A DNA stretch of 64,000 nt from Iningainema tapete BLCC-T55 (GCF_014698965.1 NZ_JACXAE010000013.1:62001-126000), one strand, 5' to 3'. Counted from the stretch's first letter, positions 18,425 through 27,682 are shown. The notes: a model not told the origin generated them from the letters alone. Translations and numbers: made by a program.

Positions 18425-19486
18425 TTAACCCAGGGTTTTTGATTTGCCTCCTTCTATAGTTAATTTCACATCCCAAGTGTAATAACCAACTTTATCAGGA
18501 ACTCTGGAAAATCTGCCGATCCGATAACCTCTAGAAAGTTCATTGAGAACAGCACTTTTGATTTGCCTTAGTTGCTGAGAATCTAGTTCTCCATAAAGTC
18601 CGGTGATAATTTCTGCGACACTGAAAATCTTACCCTGATTTTGTTTAAGTAAAGAACTGATGGCATCAATCAAAAACTGACCCTCAAACTCCGAAAGCAT
18701 TGGAATTCGCTTTGTTTTGGGAAGTATGAAAGGTTTCCGCTTTTGTGCAACATTCTTAGACTTAACCTTGCCATTTTTTGTTGCTACCAAGCTCAAATCC
18801 AGGGTGTAACAACCAGGCTCGTCAGGAATTGCTGCCCAATGACTTTTTTCTTTACCGTGTGTTAGTGTCGAGTGGACTCTTCCTTTAACTACTCTAAAGA
18901 TATTTGGCTCTAAGTCTCCATATAGTGATCGCACGATAAAGTCTATATGGCAAACACTCCCGACATGCTCTTGCAATAGCTTTTCTATAGCTTGCATTCG
19001 AGTAAGCACTTGGTACTCAGGTAGCAAAGGAATGTCCAATACCTTACTAGAATCGTTACTCTGTAAAGGTTTCTGCTCTAGTACAGCGTTATTCTGTAAA
19101 GGTTTCTGCTCTAGTACAGGAGTATCCGGTTTTTGGATTGGCGCTGACTCGGTTTCGAGTGACAAAGAATTATCTTCCTCAAAGCCTTCTAAATCTTGGA
19201 CTTCAGGCTCGTTCGCGACAACGTTTGATTGAGAAACAAATGATGATTCATTGTTTGCTAAAAGGGCGATCTCAGTTAAATCGTCATTTTTCTCAATGGT
19301 TTGCGACTCGTGGTTTTTTTCTAAAGACCAGGAGGACAACAAACCTTCTACATGAGCTAGTTGCGCTTGCGCTGTATGAAACAGGTGTTCGTACTCTTTG
19401 ACAAGACGAGCATAGTAGTCACGTAATTTAGTCAGAGGCTCAAGAAAGGTTTGAGGGGGTGGCTCTAATTGTGTATGCATTTGCAT
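18425..19486 (-). CDS. unknown protein with two tandem winged-helix-like domains
   Basis: A 353-residue protein I do not recognise. Residues 15-50 look like a helical or coiled-coil segment. Residues 60-150 are acidic and disordered, with an 11-residue duplication (VLEQKPLQNNA, VLEQKPLQSND). Two homologous domains follow, at about 152-234 and 261-344. Each has LLPEYQ or MLSEFE at the start, a helix pair, SLYGDL or GLYGEL, then a basic helix and IPDEPGCYTLDLSL or VPDKVGYYTWDVKL. The pattern suggests duplicated HARE- or winged-helix-type modules, but this is inference. It starts 14 bases after the zinc-ribbon gene, probably as one operon. Confidence 0.7.
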   Translation of the reverse strand: MQMHTQLEPPPQTFLEPLTKLRDYYARLVKEYEHLFHTAQAQLAHVEGLLSSWSLEKNHESQTIEKNDDLTEIALLANNESSFVSQSNVVANEPEVQDLEGFEEDNSLSLETESAPIQKPDTPVLEQKPLQNNAVLEQKPLQSNDSSKVLDIPLLPEYQVLTRMQAIEKLLQEHVGSVCHIDFIVRSLYGDLEPNIFRVVKGRVHSTLTHGKEKSHWAAIPDEPGCYTLDLSLVATKNGKVKSKNVAQKRKPFILPKTKRIPMLSEFEGQFLIDAISSLLKQNQGKIFSVAEIITGLYGELDSQQLRQIKSAVLNELSRGYRIGRFSRVPDKVGYYTWDVKLTIEGGKSKTLG

Positions 19487-19500
19487 GATCTTCTTTCACA

Positions 19501-19746
19501 TCAATCTACGTCACTGTCACCTTTGTATGACATTGCTCTAGGTTTTCCTTTTTGTGGTTGGAGTAAGGATTTTTTTGGTGGCTGGGGAGGGCGACATATT
19601 TCACAGTACAACGGTCGCGGTCCGAATGTCTCGCGTTTTGTAGTCTGTTGGCACTCTTTACAAACAAAGTTAAACACCCTTGTATGAATCAGTCGTTTGT
19701 GCGCTCGAACAGTGTATTCCTTAATGTCTATGTACTTGCTTGCCAT
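19501..19746 (-). CDS. small zinc-ribbon-like protein
   Basis: An 81-residue basic protein. [10 protein letters not shown] and [13 protein letters not shown] provide two CxxC knuckles 20 residues apart, so it probably binds one zinc ion. The N-terminus [15 protein letters not shown] is basic and may touch nucleic acid. It sits 14 bases upstream of the tandem winged-helix-like gene on the same strand, implying joint expression. I do not know the family. Confidence 0.65.
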   Translation of the reverse strand: MASKYIDIKEYTVRAHKRLIHTRVFNFVCKECQQTTKRETFGPRPLYCEICRPPQPPKKSLLQPQKGKPRAMSYKGDSDVD

Positions 19747-20263
19747 AATTATCTAGACAATCTATTTGGTGTCCTATCAATATAGCCATTGAACTAGATG
19801 AAATGTCATCTATCTATGTCTGAATACGAGTTGTGTCCGCATAATGACAACAACAACCGTTTTCAGAGTAAAGATGTCGCTCTTAGAGTAAGCTCTTCGC
19901 TTTACACCAGATCGCATCTGGGCATATGGTTAATTGTATCTATGAGTCAACGTCATGCCCATAGTTTTTACTGGGAAAGAACTCAAACCATTACAAAATT
20001 GCGTTTGGCGATACTATTTATTAGGCTACTACAGCATGAACAGTTCTGAACTAAGGTTATTTAAGTGTGAGCATATTCACGCTCGATGCCTACAACTATT
20101 TTCTCAGATTAACGACTTCTTCAGGAACAATCAGCAGTGGTATAATCTCCATAGAGGTGGGGAATACACCAATAAGTTTTTTACTTTTTCACAGTCAACT
20201 CAAAAATTTAATCTTTGTGTTTGAGACGCTTGATTCGGTTCTCGTGAGATAAAAAACTACATT
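19747..20263. other. 517-bp stretch without a convincing gene
   Basis: Open frames of 61-89 codons on the plus strand overlap each other, lack ribosome sites and have irregular composition, so I read none as real. No repeat or hairpin stands out. The promoter of the zinc-ribbon operon should lie at its left end. Confidence 0.5.
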
Positions 20264-20623
20264 TTACAAAGCTATTTGACGGCAAGACTCGGCACAATAG
20301 CGACAAACATCGGCACAAGCCTTCATTTGCACATCATCACTCATTTTCTCGCATTCTTGAGCGCAGCGATCGCACACCACAGCGCAAATAGCACAAATGC
20401 GCACAGAAAGCTCCGAAGCTCGAAGTAGGAAATTGGCACTCGTCTGGCAAATTTCTCCACAATCGAGCATCAAGCGAATGTAGCTTGGTTGTGCGTGTGT
20501 AGCACCCTTTTGCAGACAATACGTCATAGTGTCCAAACAAATACTATGGCAATTTAGGCAGTTATTGATGCATTGCTGTATTTCTGGGCTGACTTGATTC
20601 CAAGTGACTTGTGGTATGGTCAT
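20264..20623 (-). CDS. Cys-rich four-helix-bundle copper-binding-like protein
   Basis: A 119-residue protein with 16 cysteines. These are spaced along helices as CxxxC, CxxC and CxxxCxxC patterns (for example CINNCLNCHSIC and ICAICAVVCDRCAQEC). It fits the DUF326-type four-helix-bundle proteins related to Csp copper-storage proteins. I take ATG 20,623, preceded by AGGAAG, instead of a longer frame that opens at 20,677 with an uncharacteristic extension. No export signal is seen, so cytosolic copper buffering is the likely role, by analogy. Confidence 0.82.
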   Translation of the reverse strand: MTIPQVTWNQVSPEIQQCINNCLNCHSICLDTMTYCLQKGATHAQPSYIRLMLDCGEICQTSANFLLRASELSVRICAICAVVCDRCAQECEKMSDDVQMKACADVCRYCAESCRQIAL

Positions 20624-21033
20624 GATTACCCACTTCCTGGTTATGTTTGGTTGAGCTTGTGTGTAATAGTTTTCCAAATCTAGTCTGAGAAAATTATAGG
20701 TAAGTCTGCAAGACTCATCAGCAAGAGGCTACCTTCGACTACAAGTCGTAACAATTATTGACATGTTATGAAACTACTAATTTGATGTTTATCTAATTTT
20801 TATATCATGAGAGACTTAAGCAAAGTATTACGTTTACTCCTTGTTTAAAATTGCCACAGTACTCTTATGCAAAGGCGCCAACCAACAAGTTAAATATTTT
20901 TACTTATAATTAATGTATTTAATAATACAAAAACAAAAGTATGGGTAGCTTTCACTATCGCTAAATGTCCGAGAAATCGAATCCCCGACTGCTGAAAGAG
21001 AAATCGGAGATGGAAATTGCTATAATTCTCAAA
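20624..21033. other. 410-bp AT-rich gap upstream of the copper-protein gene
   Basis: No open frame with support. The region near 20,680-20,760 should hold the promoter of the minus-strand copper-protein gene. No terminator, operator or repeat is evident. Confidence 0.4.
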
Positions 21034-21825
21034 CTAAAAATCGGAGGATGCTGAGTAGGTATTAAGTAAACTAGCAGAATCTAGATCCAAAAATAATTTC
21101 GCTTGTGGTTGTTGACGCAAAATAGAAGCAGGACAGTTAGTGCTAATTGAAGATTGCAACATCTTTTGTATCGTCTTAGCTTTACGTTTTTCTGGTGCAA
21201 GGCAAAGAATTTTTCGCGCAGAACAAATCATTGGGATAGTGACAGTAAAGGCATATTGTGGTACTGTATCTAGGCTAGCAAAATGCCCTTGTTTGACCTG
21301 TTGCTGGCGATTAACTGTATCTAGCTTTACCAATTTCACTATGTGCTGGTCATGAAAATCTGCTACTGCTGGATCGTTAAAAGCTAGGTGTCCGTTTTCT
21401 CCTACACCCAGACAGCATAAGTCGATGGGTTGTGCTTGCAGTAATTTGGTGTAGCGATCGCATTCCGCCAGAGGTTGCATTGCATCACCTTCTATATAGT
21501 GAAATTTCTTAGGGTTGACTCGCCGAGATACACGTTCGTGCATATACAGTCGGAAACTAGCACAATGGTCTGCAGGAATTCCCAAATATTCATCCAGGTG
21601 GAATAAAGTAATACGTGACCAATCTACACCACCAATTGCAATTAAAGCATCAAGAAATTTAATTTGAGAGTTACCTGTGGCTAATAATACAGCAGCACTA
21701 TCTTTTTGCATCAGAGTCTGCTGTAAATATTTTTGTACAACTTGAGCGACATTTTGTGCTATCTCGACTTCTGAGTTGTAAATCTCTACCTCTAGAGAAT
21801 CGACGCGAAAAGATTGAGTTGGCAT
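21034..21825 (-). CDS. nagB: glucosamine-6-phosphate deaminase
   Basis: A 263-residue enzyme of the NagB/6-phosphogluconolactonase superfamily. LATGNSQIKFLDAL is the phosphate-binding loop, ITLFHLDEYLGI carries the catalytic aspartate, and LGVGENGHLAFNDP is the NagB active-site signature. It converts glucosamine-6-phosphate to fructose-6-phosphate and ammonia. The length is normal and ATG 21,825 starts before the first strand. It is divergent from the HAD phosphatase gene with 66 bases between them. Confidence 0.88.
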   Translation of the reverse strand: MPTQSFRVDSLEVEIYNSEVEIAQNVAQVVQKYLQQTLMQKDSAAVLLATGNSQIKFLDALIAIGGVDWSRITLFHLDEYLGIPADHCASFRLYMHERVSRRVNPKKFHYIEGDAMQPLAECDRYTKLLQAQPIDLCCLGVGENGHLAFNDPAVADFHDQHIVKLVKLDTVNRQQQVKQGHFASLDTVPQYAFTVTIPMICSARKILCLAPEKRKAKTIQKMLQSSISTNCPASILRQQPQAKLFLDLDSASLLNTYSASSDF

Positions 21826-21891
21826 TTGACTACAAATTCAGTGTAAACTATGTAAATAAACTTAATATAACTTTACATATATCTGAAAACC

Positions 21892-22554
21892 ATGCTAGCA
21901 GCAATCCTGTTTGACTTAGACGGAACTATAGTCAATACCGACCCAATACATTTTATTGCTTGGCGGGAAATGCTTTTGAATTATGACATAGATATTGATG
22001 AAAAGTTTTATCAATCTAAAATTAGTGGACGCCTCAATCCAGTAATTATTAAAGATATCCTGCCACAATTATCACCAGAAGCAGGTGCAAAATTTGCCGA
22101 TGACAAAGAAGCACTGTTCCGTGAAAAAGCTCACAATCTTCAACCACTAAATGGATTTACTGAACTATTAGCATGGACAAATACACATCAATTAAAACGT
22201 GCTTTAGTAACAAATGCTCCTAGATTAAATGCTTATTTTATGCTTGAGGTATTGGGGATAAAACAAGCTTTTGATACAATAGTTCTGGCTGAAGATTGCA
22301 TAGCAGGTAAACCAGATCCTGCACCCTACGAAGCTGCTCTGCATCGGTTAGCAATTACAAAAGAACAAGCGATCGCTCTAGAAGATTCACCTTCAGGAAT
22401 TCGTTCTGCTGTAAGTGCGGGAATTCGTACAATTGGTATAGCTTCTACCCAAGATCCGCAAGTTCTCCAGGATGCTGGAGCATTTATGGTAGTACCAGAT
22501 TTTACTAATTTCCAATTGTGGACAAACGGACTTTGTTCAGAGATAGTCTGTTAA
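21892..22554 (+). CDS. HAD-family phosphatase (beta-phosphoglucomutase-like)
   Basis: A 220-residue haloacid-dehalogenase hydrolase of subfamily I. Motif 1 FDLDGTIVNTDP holds the nucleophile aspartate at residue 8. Motif 2 is ALVTNAP, motif 3 GKPDPAPYEAA, and motif 4 LEDSPSGIRSAVSAG. A helical cap follows motif 1. Such enzymes dephosphorylate sugar phosphates or similar small molecules; the substrate cannot be read from sequence. Divergent placement next to nagB hints at aminosugar metabolism, but weakly. Confidence 0.85.
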   Translation: MLAAILFDLDGTIVNTDPIHFIAWREMLLNYDIDIDEKFYQSKISGRLNPVIIKDILPQLSPEAGAKFADDKEALFREKAHNLQPLNGFTELLAWTNTHQLKRALVTNAPRLNAYFMLEVLGIKQAFDTIVLAEDCIAGKPDPAPYEAALHRLAITKEQAIALEDSPSGIRSAVSAGIRTIGIASTQDPQVLQDAGAFMVVPDFTNFQLWTNGLCSEIVC

Positions 22555-22662
22555 GCGTGAGCATTTTGTACAAAAAACGGATGCAGTTTAACATAGGCTT
22601 CCACTGGATGGACTGGCGATCGCTTGCTTCGTTAAGTTCATCCAGCAATTACTATAATTACT

Positions 22663-23715
22663 TTACTCAACTAGATATAGGTGCAACTCTTTTCTAGCAT
22701 CAACATCAAACTTCAACCCTACTTCCATTCCAGTAGTGGTTTGCACTTCATTAGTTGGAACACCATCAATCTGAATACTCTGAATCGTAGCCTGTTGACA
22801 GTAGCAGTGCGTCTGGCTTACTAGAAAAAGGCTTTTTCCAATTGTTAATGTCGTTTCCTCAACCTTTGCTACTCCTGCTTGCGGCTTCTTGAACCATTCT
22901 GTAATTTGACCAATTTCTCTAACCTGCCCTGTTGATTTCTTCCGCTCAATAACCTTATATGTCATCAACTCAGCCAGCGCTTGACATAAAGCCAAGACAA
23001 AATCACACAATTCGAGTAGTGTGTTGGAACCTAAAAAGTCATCTATCAGCGCTCCGTGGGCTGCGTCATTTCGATAAATAATTAGTTCATTAAGTTCTCC
23101 TTCTGCAGTATTTTGGTTTCCGCGAATCTCTTCAACAAAATTCTTTACAGATCTATGCTTATCTACCCAAATCCATGCATTCGGTATACCAGCATCTGCC
23201 AACATTTTCTCTAAGGTTTCTCTACGTAAGTTCTGATCGTGAAAAAGAAAGGCGTCTGACAGCAGTTCATATTGTTCTTCGGCAGTAGTAGTACCGAGAT
23301 ATAGCCCACGAACAACTTTCTCAATAGACAGGTGTTCATACCTGCTTTTCTTTAGCTCAAGCAGCAATCTTCCTACACCCATTTGGTGAGTATTTGGGAT
23401 TCTCTCTTCCAGGTCAGAATAACACGGAAACAGTTCTGGCAGAACTACTAACCAATTACTAACTAAATCTTCAGTAAAGCGCTCATAAATCGCGTACAAC
23501 CGCGTTACAGTAGCACAGTGTTCGTAAACTTGCCACTCCCTTGCATTAGGAATATCCTGGCTCAGACTGGCGATAAATTCTATATAATCTTGAGAATTTT
23601 GTTTTCCTGTTACCTCTTCTCCAAAAGCAATTTCTCTCAGCTTATCATTAGTCTTAATTATAGAACGGATGGTAGAAATGTTTTCTTTTACTGTCAAAAG
23701 AAGCTCCTGAAACAT
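22663..23715 (-). CDS. HEPN-domain protein (MAE_28990-like)
   Basis: A 350-residue protein resembling the MAE_28990/MAE_18760 HEPN family. The HEPN catalytic signature Rx4-6H is present as RNDAAH (Arg215-His220). An earlier helical region is YEHCATVTRLYAIYERFTEDL (residues 64-84 in part). The C-terminal 70 residues look like a beta-rich add-on. HEPN proteins are often RNases in toxin and defence systems. It starts 6 bases after the DUF262 gene, so the two are almost certainly made together. The activity is inferred, not shown. Confidence 0.8.
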   Translation of the reverse strand: MFQELLLTVKENISTIRSIIKTNDKLREIAFGEEVTGKQNSQDYIEFIASLSQDIPNAREWQVYEHCATVTRLYAIYERFTEDLVSNWLVVLPELFPCYSDLEERIPNTHQMGVGRLLLELKKSRYEHLSIEKVVRGLYLGTTTAEEQYELLSDAFLFHDQNLRRETLEKMLADAGIPNAWIWVDKHRSVKNFVEEIRGNQNTAEGELNELIIYRNDAAHGALIDDFLGSNTLLELCDFVLALCQALAELMTYKVIERKKSTGQVREIGQITEWFKKPQAGVAKVEETTLTIGKSLFLVSQTHCYCQQATIQSIQIDGVPTNEVQTTTGMEVGLKFDVDARKELHLYLVE

Positions 23716-23721
23716 CGCTAT

Positions 23722-24891
23722 TTACTCAACGATGACTTGGGACAGCATATTGTCAAACAATCTTATTCGCTCTTGAATATCAGCTTTAGTTTTGCCACTA
23801 CCTGTAAAGAGCTTTGATTTGTCTTTTCTAAAAAGCTTTTTTGTCTCTTCAATCACTTTTGACTTCCGTTCTACTAACACATTTGCATCAGCCAAATGAT
23901 TGCTAAATCCAACCATCACGGCATCGTAATAGGCTTTATCAGCTCTATCCTTCCACATGTTAGTTTCTGGGTCAAAGGGTTTGAATAAATTATCTCCATA
24001 AATTTTGTGAGCTAAATTTACAGTTTTGAGGAAAATATCCCTGAGAATATCTATATCTTCATCAGAAAAATTAAGGCTCTTAATCATGTATAAGTCAAGA
24101 AACTCTTCTATTTCCCAACGGGAGTCTTCCACATGGCGTAAAGCAAAAAAGCGAAGAACTAATTCCACATCTTCCATCTTTTTGTAAAGGTTGTTTTGCA
24201 CTAGTTCTTCACGATTACCAACAGGAATTCGCCAAGCTTCCGCAAATATAGAATTACTTGCTAGTTCAAATAATAGTTGATTAAACTTGCCGGAATACAA
24301 ATAGTTACGCACCTCTTGGCGACTTAGTGGTACTCCACAAGTATTTAGTCGCTTGAAGACAAGCTGTTTTAAAAAAAATGCTTCTTCTGGGTCAGATGTA
24401 GATTCTGTGATTAGTACTATCAATGATATTGAGCGCCGATCAATAACTGCCTTAATTTTTGTAGGAAGAGTATCATAGGTACGTCCATTCAGTTCTGACC
24501 AAATTTCAAGTCCTGTCAGTACTAATCTATTTTCATAAAAATCTTGAATAGTGGTAATTCTTTGTTGTCCATCAATCACTCCATATGAATTATAATTTTT
24601 TTGGTAAAGAATAATTGGAGGTACAGGAACATTGAGCAAAAAGGACTCTATCAATCTTGATTGCATTTTTTTATCCCATCTACTCCTTCTTTGGTAAAAA
24701 GGTAGCAGATCCATATATCCTGGTTTTTTTAATGCTTCGGCAAAGCTAGGAAGCTTTTCACGATTCATTTCAGTGAGTATTCTTTGCTCTCCGCTCTCAT
24801 ACTTGGCGTTAATCTCCTTATCTGTCATTGTGTTAACGCGATTTTTTGAATGTGATTCCCACATCTTTTCTTCTGCTGGTGCTAGTAGCAT
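23722..24891 (-). CDS. DUF262 (GmrS/ParB-like nuclease superfamily) protein
   Basis: A 389-residue protein whose N-terminal part is a DUF262 domain. It has the entry motif PFYQRRSRWD (residues 64-73) and the hallmark YGVIDGQQRITTI (DGQQR at 107-111). DUF262 is the nucleotide-binding half of GmrSD-type DNA-modification-dependent systems and occurs in several defence loci. The usual DUF1524 HNH nuclease half is missing; instead the next gene encodes a HEPN protein. The C-terminal 150 residues are helical without a recognised domain. This looks like a two-gene conflict module. Confidence 0.85.
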   Translation of the reverse strand: MLLAPAEEKMWESHSKNRVNTMTDKEINAKYESGEQRILTEMNREKLPSFAEALKKPGYMDLLPFYQRRSRWDKKMQSRLIESFLLNVPVPPIILYQKNYNSYGVIDGQQRITTIQDFYENRLVLTGLEIWSELNGRTYDTLPTKIKAVIDRRSISLIVLITESTSDPEEAFFLKQLVFKRLNTCGVPLSRQEVRNYLYSGKFNQLLFELASNSIFAEAWRIPVGNREELVQNNLYKKMEDVELVLRFFALRHVEDSRWEIEEFLDLYMIKSLNFSDEDIDILRDIFLKTVNLAHKIYGDNLFKPFDPETNMWKDRADKAYYDAVMVGFSNHLADANVLVERKSKVIEETKKLFRKDKSKLFTGSGKTKADIQERIRLFDNMLSQVIVE

Positions 24892-24979
24892 ATACTACAT
24901 TCTCCCTAACAGGGGTATTATAAAACATGGTTAAACCTGCTAAATATAGCCTAACGCTTTTCTGGGGGTTACGTTAAAT

Positions 24980-25192
24980 TTAATAGGGGTCTACAGAATC
25001 TTCTACTTCACATTCAGCAAGCAGTTCATTTACACTTTCAGGAAAATCACCATTAGCAACTTTTTTGGAAAAAACTTGATAACAATCATTTTTATCACCT
25101 TCTTTGCGCGGAAATTCTAACCAAATAATGATAATAATTTTTTGTTCTTTAAATGTTCTAAAAAATAATCTATAACGTTCAGGTAGTCCCAT
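24980..25192 (-). pseudogene. C-terminal fragment of a YhaV-type toxin
   Basis: The 70 codons encode the C-terminal part of a YhaV-like ribonuclease toxin (GLPERYRLFFRTF, KEGDKNDCYQVF, then an acidic tail). The same frame stays open upstream of the ATG and reads HKYSRLKKM, but then runs into the end of the antitoxin gene, so the N-terminal half of roughly 80 residues is missing. The toxin is therefore probably inactive. If the short ATG form is expressed, its role is unknown. Confidence 0.6.
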
Positions 25193-25211
25193 TTTCTTGA
25201 GACGACTGTAC

Positions 25212-25412
25212 TTATGAAAAGGTTTTTGTAAAAACTACATTAGCAAGTAACTCGTCCATTTCATCACTCATTTTCTGGGTATAAGGAACGAGTTGATCAG
25301 GATTTTTAATTGCATCTTTTAGCAGGAAGTCAAGAAAAAGACTGAGCATCACACTTTCATCTTCATTTGTATCCTCTTTGGCATGAGCTATAGGATAAAT
25401 TTTGTCTGCCAT
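25212..25412 (-). CDS. probable antitoxin of a degraded YhaV-type pair
   Basis: A 66-residue protein starting MADKIYPIAHAKEDTNEDES, with NPDQLVPYTQKMSDEMDELL near the end. I recall similar short proteins next to toxin genes in cyanobacteria. It lies immediately upstream of the truncated YhaV fragment. The C-terminal residues after ELLANVV may have been replaced when the toxin gene was truncated. DNA binding cannot be judged from sequence alone. Confidence 0.55.
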   Translation of the reverse strand: MADKIYPIAHAKEDTNEDESVMLSLFLDFLLKDAIKNPDQLVPYTQKMSDEMDELLANVVFTKTFS

Positions 25413-25516
25413 TTAAGTAACTCTAATCCATTTAATAATTTATTATAACAATAATTATAACATAAGTAGAGTGGAGCGAGTTGTGAGGCACTGAATTTGT
25501 GCAATTGTACTTAAAA

Positions 25517-26788
25517 CTAAGCTACCCAAATATTGCGGGAAAAGCGAATTGCAAAACTAGCAAGTACAATTGCAAAATATATCAGTATTGGTATCCGCCA
25601 GAGCTTTAAATGAGATAGCAACATTCCGAAGGCGATCGCAATAGACACAATCCCAAAAGCAAAGCGATCGGAGGCAACAATACTACCAGAAAACAAAACC
25701 ACTAATAGGGAAAAGACACCGTAAATAGTTACAACTGGGCGTAGTTGGTTGCGAAAATACCACAGCAGATAACCACCGCCAAATACCATATAAGTTTTTA
25801 CAAAACCGTCTCCCCATAATAACCATAGCCAAACTAGCAAAACAAAACCAATCGAGGAAAAAGCAAATTGATTTAGTTGAGAGCGATACCGCCACAACAA
25901 GTAGCCCCCAACACAAATCAAAGCGAATTGAACGGGATGAAACGGATTTTTTGGCAACCAACTATCCTTGTAAATAGGACCAATTACTCCATAAACAAAA
26001 GTTAGTCCCCAATGCTGCCAATCAATAGAGGCAGAGGAACGGTGTCCAAAAGCATGTTGAACATGGAGAAATGCCAACGGATCGCCAAACTGAATCGCGC
26101 AATATGCCATGTACAAAAGTAACCCCACACCAGCGATCAATCCGGTGATATAAGCGACAAAAGACCGACGCTCGATCCTAGCTAATAATAAGAAAGTTGG
26201 GATGAGTGTCACACCAGGAATTCGAGTTGCTGTTGTCAATGCACCCCACAAAGCTGCCCAAATATACTGACTTTTGTCAAAAGCTCGTAGGGACAAAGTA
26301 CTTAACAACAGAAACATTCCTTCCGCGTATGTTACCGTCCCGTACAGTGATAGAGGACACCAAACCATAGCAGCAACTGTCCATCGTGCCACTCCAACCC
26401 CATGCCGCTCAACAACCCAAAAATACACTACAACCAACGCTCCTAAGAACGCCAGATTATTGACTAGCATTCCAGCAATCGTCCATGGCAACCCCACAGC
26501 CATCACCGCTCGACTAACTAAAGGAAACACAGGAAAAAAAGGAATGGTATGTGGTTTTCCGTCATTAGCATAATCGTAGCCAGAAGTAGCAATCTGCTGA
26601 TACCAAAGTCCGTCCCACCGGGTAAAAGCTAACCAAACTGAAGTGTCTTTTGGGTAATTCGAGGATATTGCCGGAGCAATCAGCAGCATGGCAGTAATTA
26701 TGAGCATTCGGCTGCACAACCAGATTCCCAAAATAAATATCCAGTCTTTTGACCATCCAGATCGCATTCGCTCAAACCGTATTGACAC
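25517..26788 (-). CDS. PIG-V-like multispanning mannosyltransferase-type protein
   Basis: A 423-residue protein with about ten membrane segments. The segment FTRWDGLWYQQIATSGYDY (residues 54-72) resembles the conserved lumenal loop of the PIG-V family of GT-C glycosyltransferases, which use lipid-linked sugars. A role in building surface glycoconjugates is likely, but substrate and acceptor are unknown. The gene lies 9 bases downstream of the methyltransferase-like gene on the same strand. Confidence 0.75.
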   Translation of the reverse strand: MSIRFERMRSGWSKDWIFILGIWLCSRMLIITAMLLIAPAISSNYPKDTSVWLAFTRWDGLWYQQIATSGYDYANDGKPHTIPFFPVFPLVSRAVMAVGLPWTIAGMLVNNLAFLGALVVVYFWVVERHGVGVARWTVAAMVWCPLSLYGTVTYAEGMFLLLSTLSLRAFDKSQYIWAALWGALTTATRIPGVTLIPTFLLLARIERRSFVAYITGLIAGVGLLLYMAYCAIQFGDPLAFLHVQHAFGHRSSASIDWQHWGLTFVYGVIGPIYKDSWLPKNPFHPVQFALICVGGYLLWRYRSQLNQFAFSSIGFVLLVWLWLLWGDGFVKTYMVFGGGYLLWYFRNQLRPVVTIYGVFSLLVVLFSGSIVASDRFAFGIVSIAIAFGMLLSHLKLWRIPILIYFAIVLASFAIRFSRNIWVA

Positions 26789-26797
26789 AACTATCGC

Positions 26798-27463
26798 TTA
26801 AAAACTTTTAGCATAAATTAGCAAGTGTTTATACTTTTCTACTAGCTTGATTTTGCCTGCTGCTTCAAAAGATTTAACGATAGGTTCTGCATTACCCCAA
26901 CCAATTGAACCAGAGTAGAATAAAATCTTGCCACCAGGATTAAGTTTGGAGAGAAATAACTGCACCAAAGATTCATCATTTTGATGGAGTAGATTAGCAT
27001 GTTCAGGTAAATAAAATTCACACAAGTGAAATAAGTTAACAATGTCTAGCGGCGGTAAAGTATTAGCTGTCAATGTGTAAATATCTCCAAAGAGAACTTT
27101 GTAATACTTTGCTAGCGCTTTATTCTTGAGTACTAATCGAATATATGCTTGATGTTCGGGAGCAGAAGCTGTGATGCCAAGAATCTCGTTTGGTTGATTT
27201 AGCTGCTGATTTTCTAAACCAATGACATGATGTGTACCTGTACCGAAGTGGAAGATACTTTTACCGGAAATCTCTGATTTCTTGACATATTCTAAAAATT
27301 CTAGATCGCACGGGCAGGTTTTTGCATCTAATTTCCAAGACGAATTTTCTTGGTAGAACTGCATCCCAAAATTTTGCGGTCCGCTTGGTCGTCTAATCTT
27401 GGTTGTGTAAATTAGCTTTTGGATGACAGGATGTTGCTTGATTGATTTAACTAGTGTAACCAT
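26798..27463 (-). CDS. SAM-methyltransferase-like protein
   Basis: A 221-residue protein with a Rossmann-like arrangement. IFHFGTGTHHVIGL is the likely SAM-binding loop, and PLDIVNLFHLCEFY and LNPGGKILFYSGSIGWG are the later strands. I use the ATG at 27,463 because the preceding 18 codons of the open frame are hydrophobic and unlike the family. The substrate is unknown. The PIG-V-like gene follows after 9 bases, suggesting joint work on a cell-surface glycan or lipid. Confidence 0.65.
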   Translation of the reverse strand: MVTLVKSIKQHPVIQKLIYTTKIRRPSGPQNFGMQFYQENSSWKLDAKTCPCDLEFLEYVKKSEISGKSIFHFGTGTHHVIGLENQQLNQPNEILGITASAPEHQAYIRLVLKNKALAKYYKVLFGDIYTLTANTLPPLDIVNLFHLCEFYLPEHANLLHQNDESLVQLFLSKLNPGGKILFYSGSIGWGNAEPIVKSFEAAGKIKLVEKYKHLLIYAKSF

Positions 27464-27632
27464 AAGGTCTACATTAAAAGTATAAAAATGTACTAAAAAG
27501 ACACATAAAGTGTACAAGTAGTATCAAGCTATTGTGGTAAAGATTAAAAGAAATTAACGTAAATACGGTTAAATCGGTACTATTTTTACAAAAGCTAACA
27601 ATGTAGCATAATTTACGCAAATATATGGTAAT

Positions 27633-27658
27633 AAAAAAAGACAGGCAATCTGCCTGTC
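27633..27658 (-). terminator. petA rho-independent terminator
   Basis: Arms GACAGGCA and TGCCTGTC (27,640-27,658) around ATC. Read on the minus strand the hairpin is followed by a run of seven T. It lies 25 bases after the petA stop. Confidence 0.85.
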
Positions 27659-27682
27659 CTAAAACTGATGATTCTAGGGAAT

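Noticed and set aside
18239-18442. 67-codon frame after the helicase gene
   Set aside because: It runs through the rho-independent terminator hairpin and its T-run, so it cannot be a normal gene.
19798-20252. Three overlapping plus-strand frames of 61-89 codons
   Set aside because: They overlap one another in different frames without ribosome sites or recognisable motifs.
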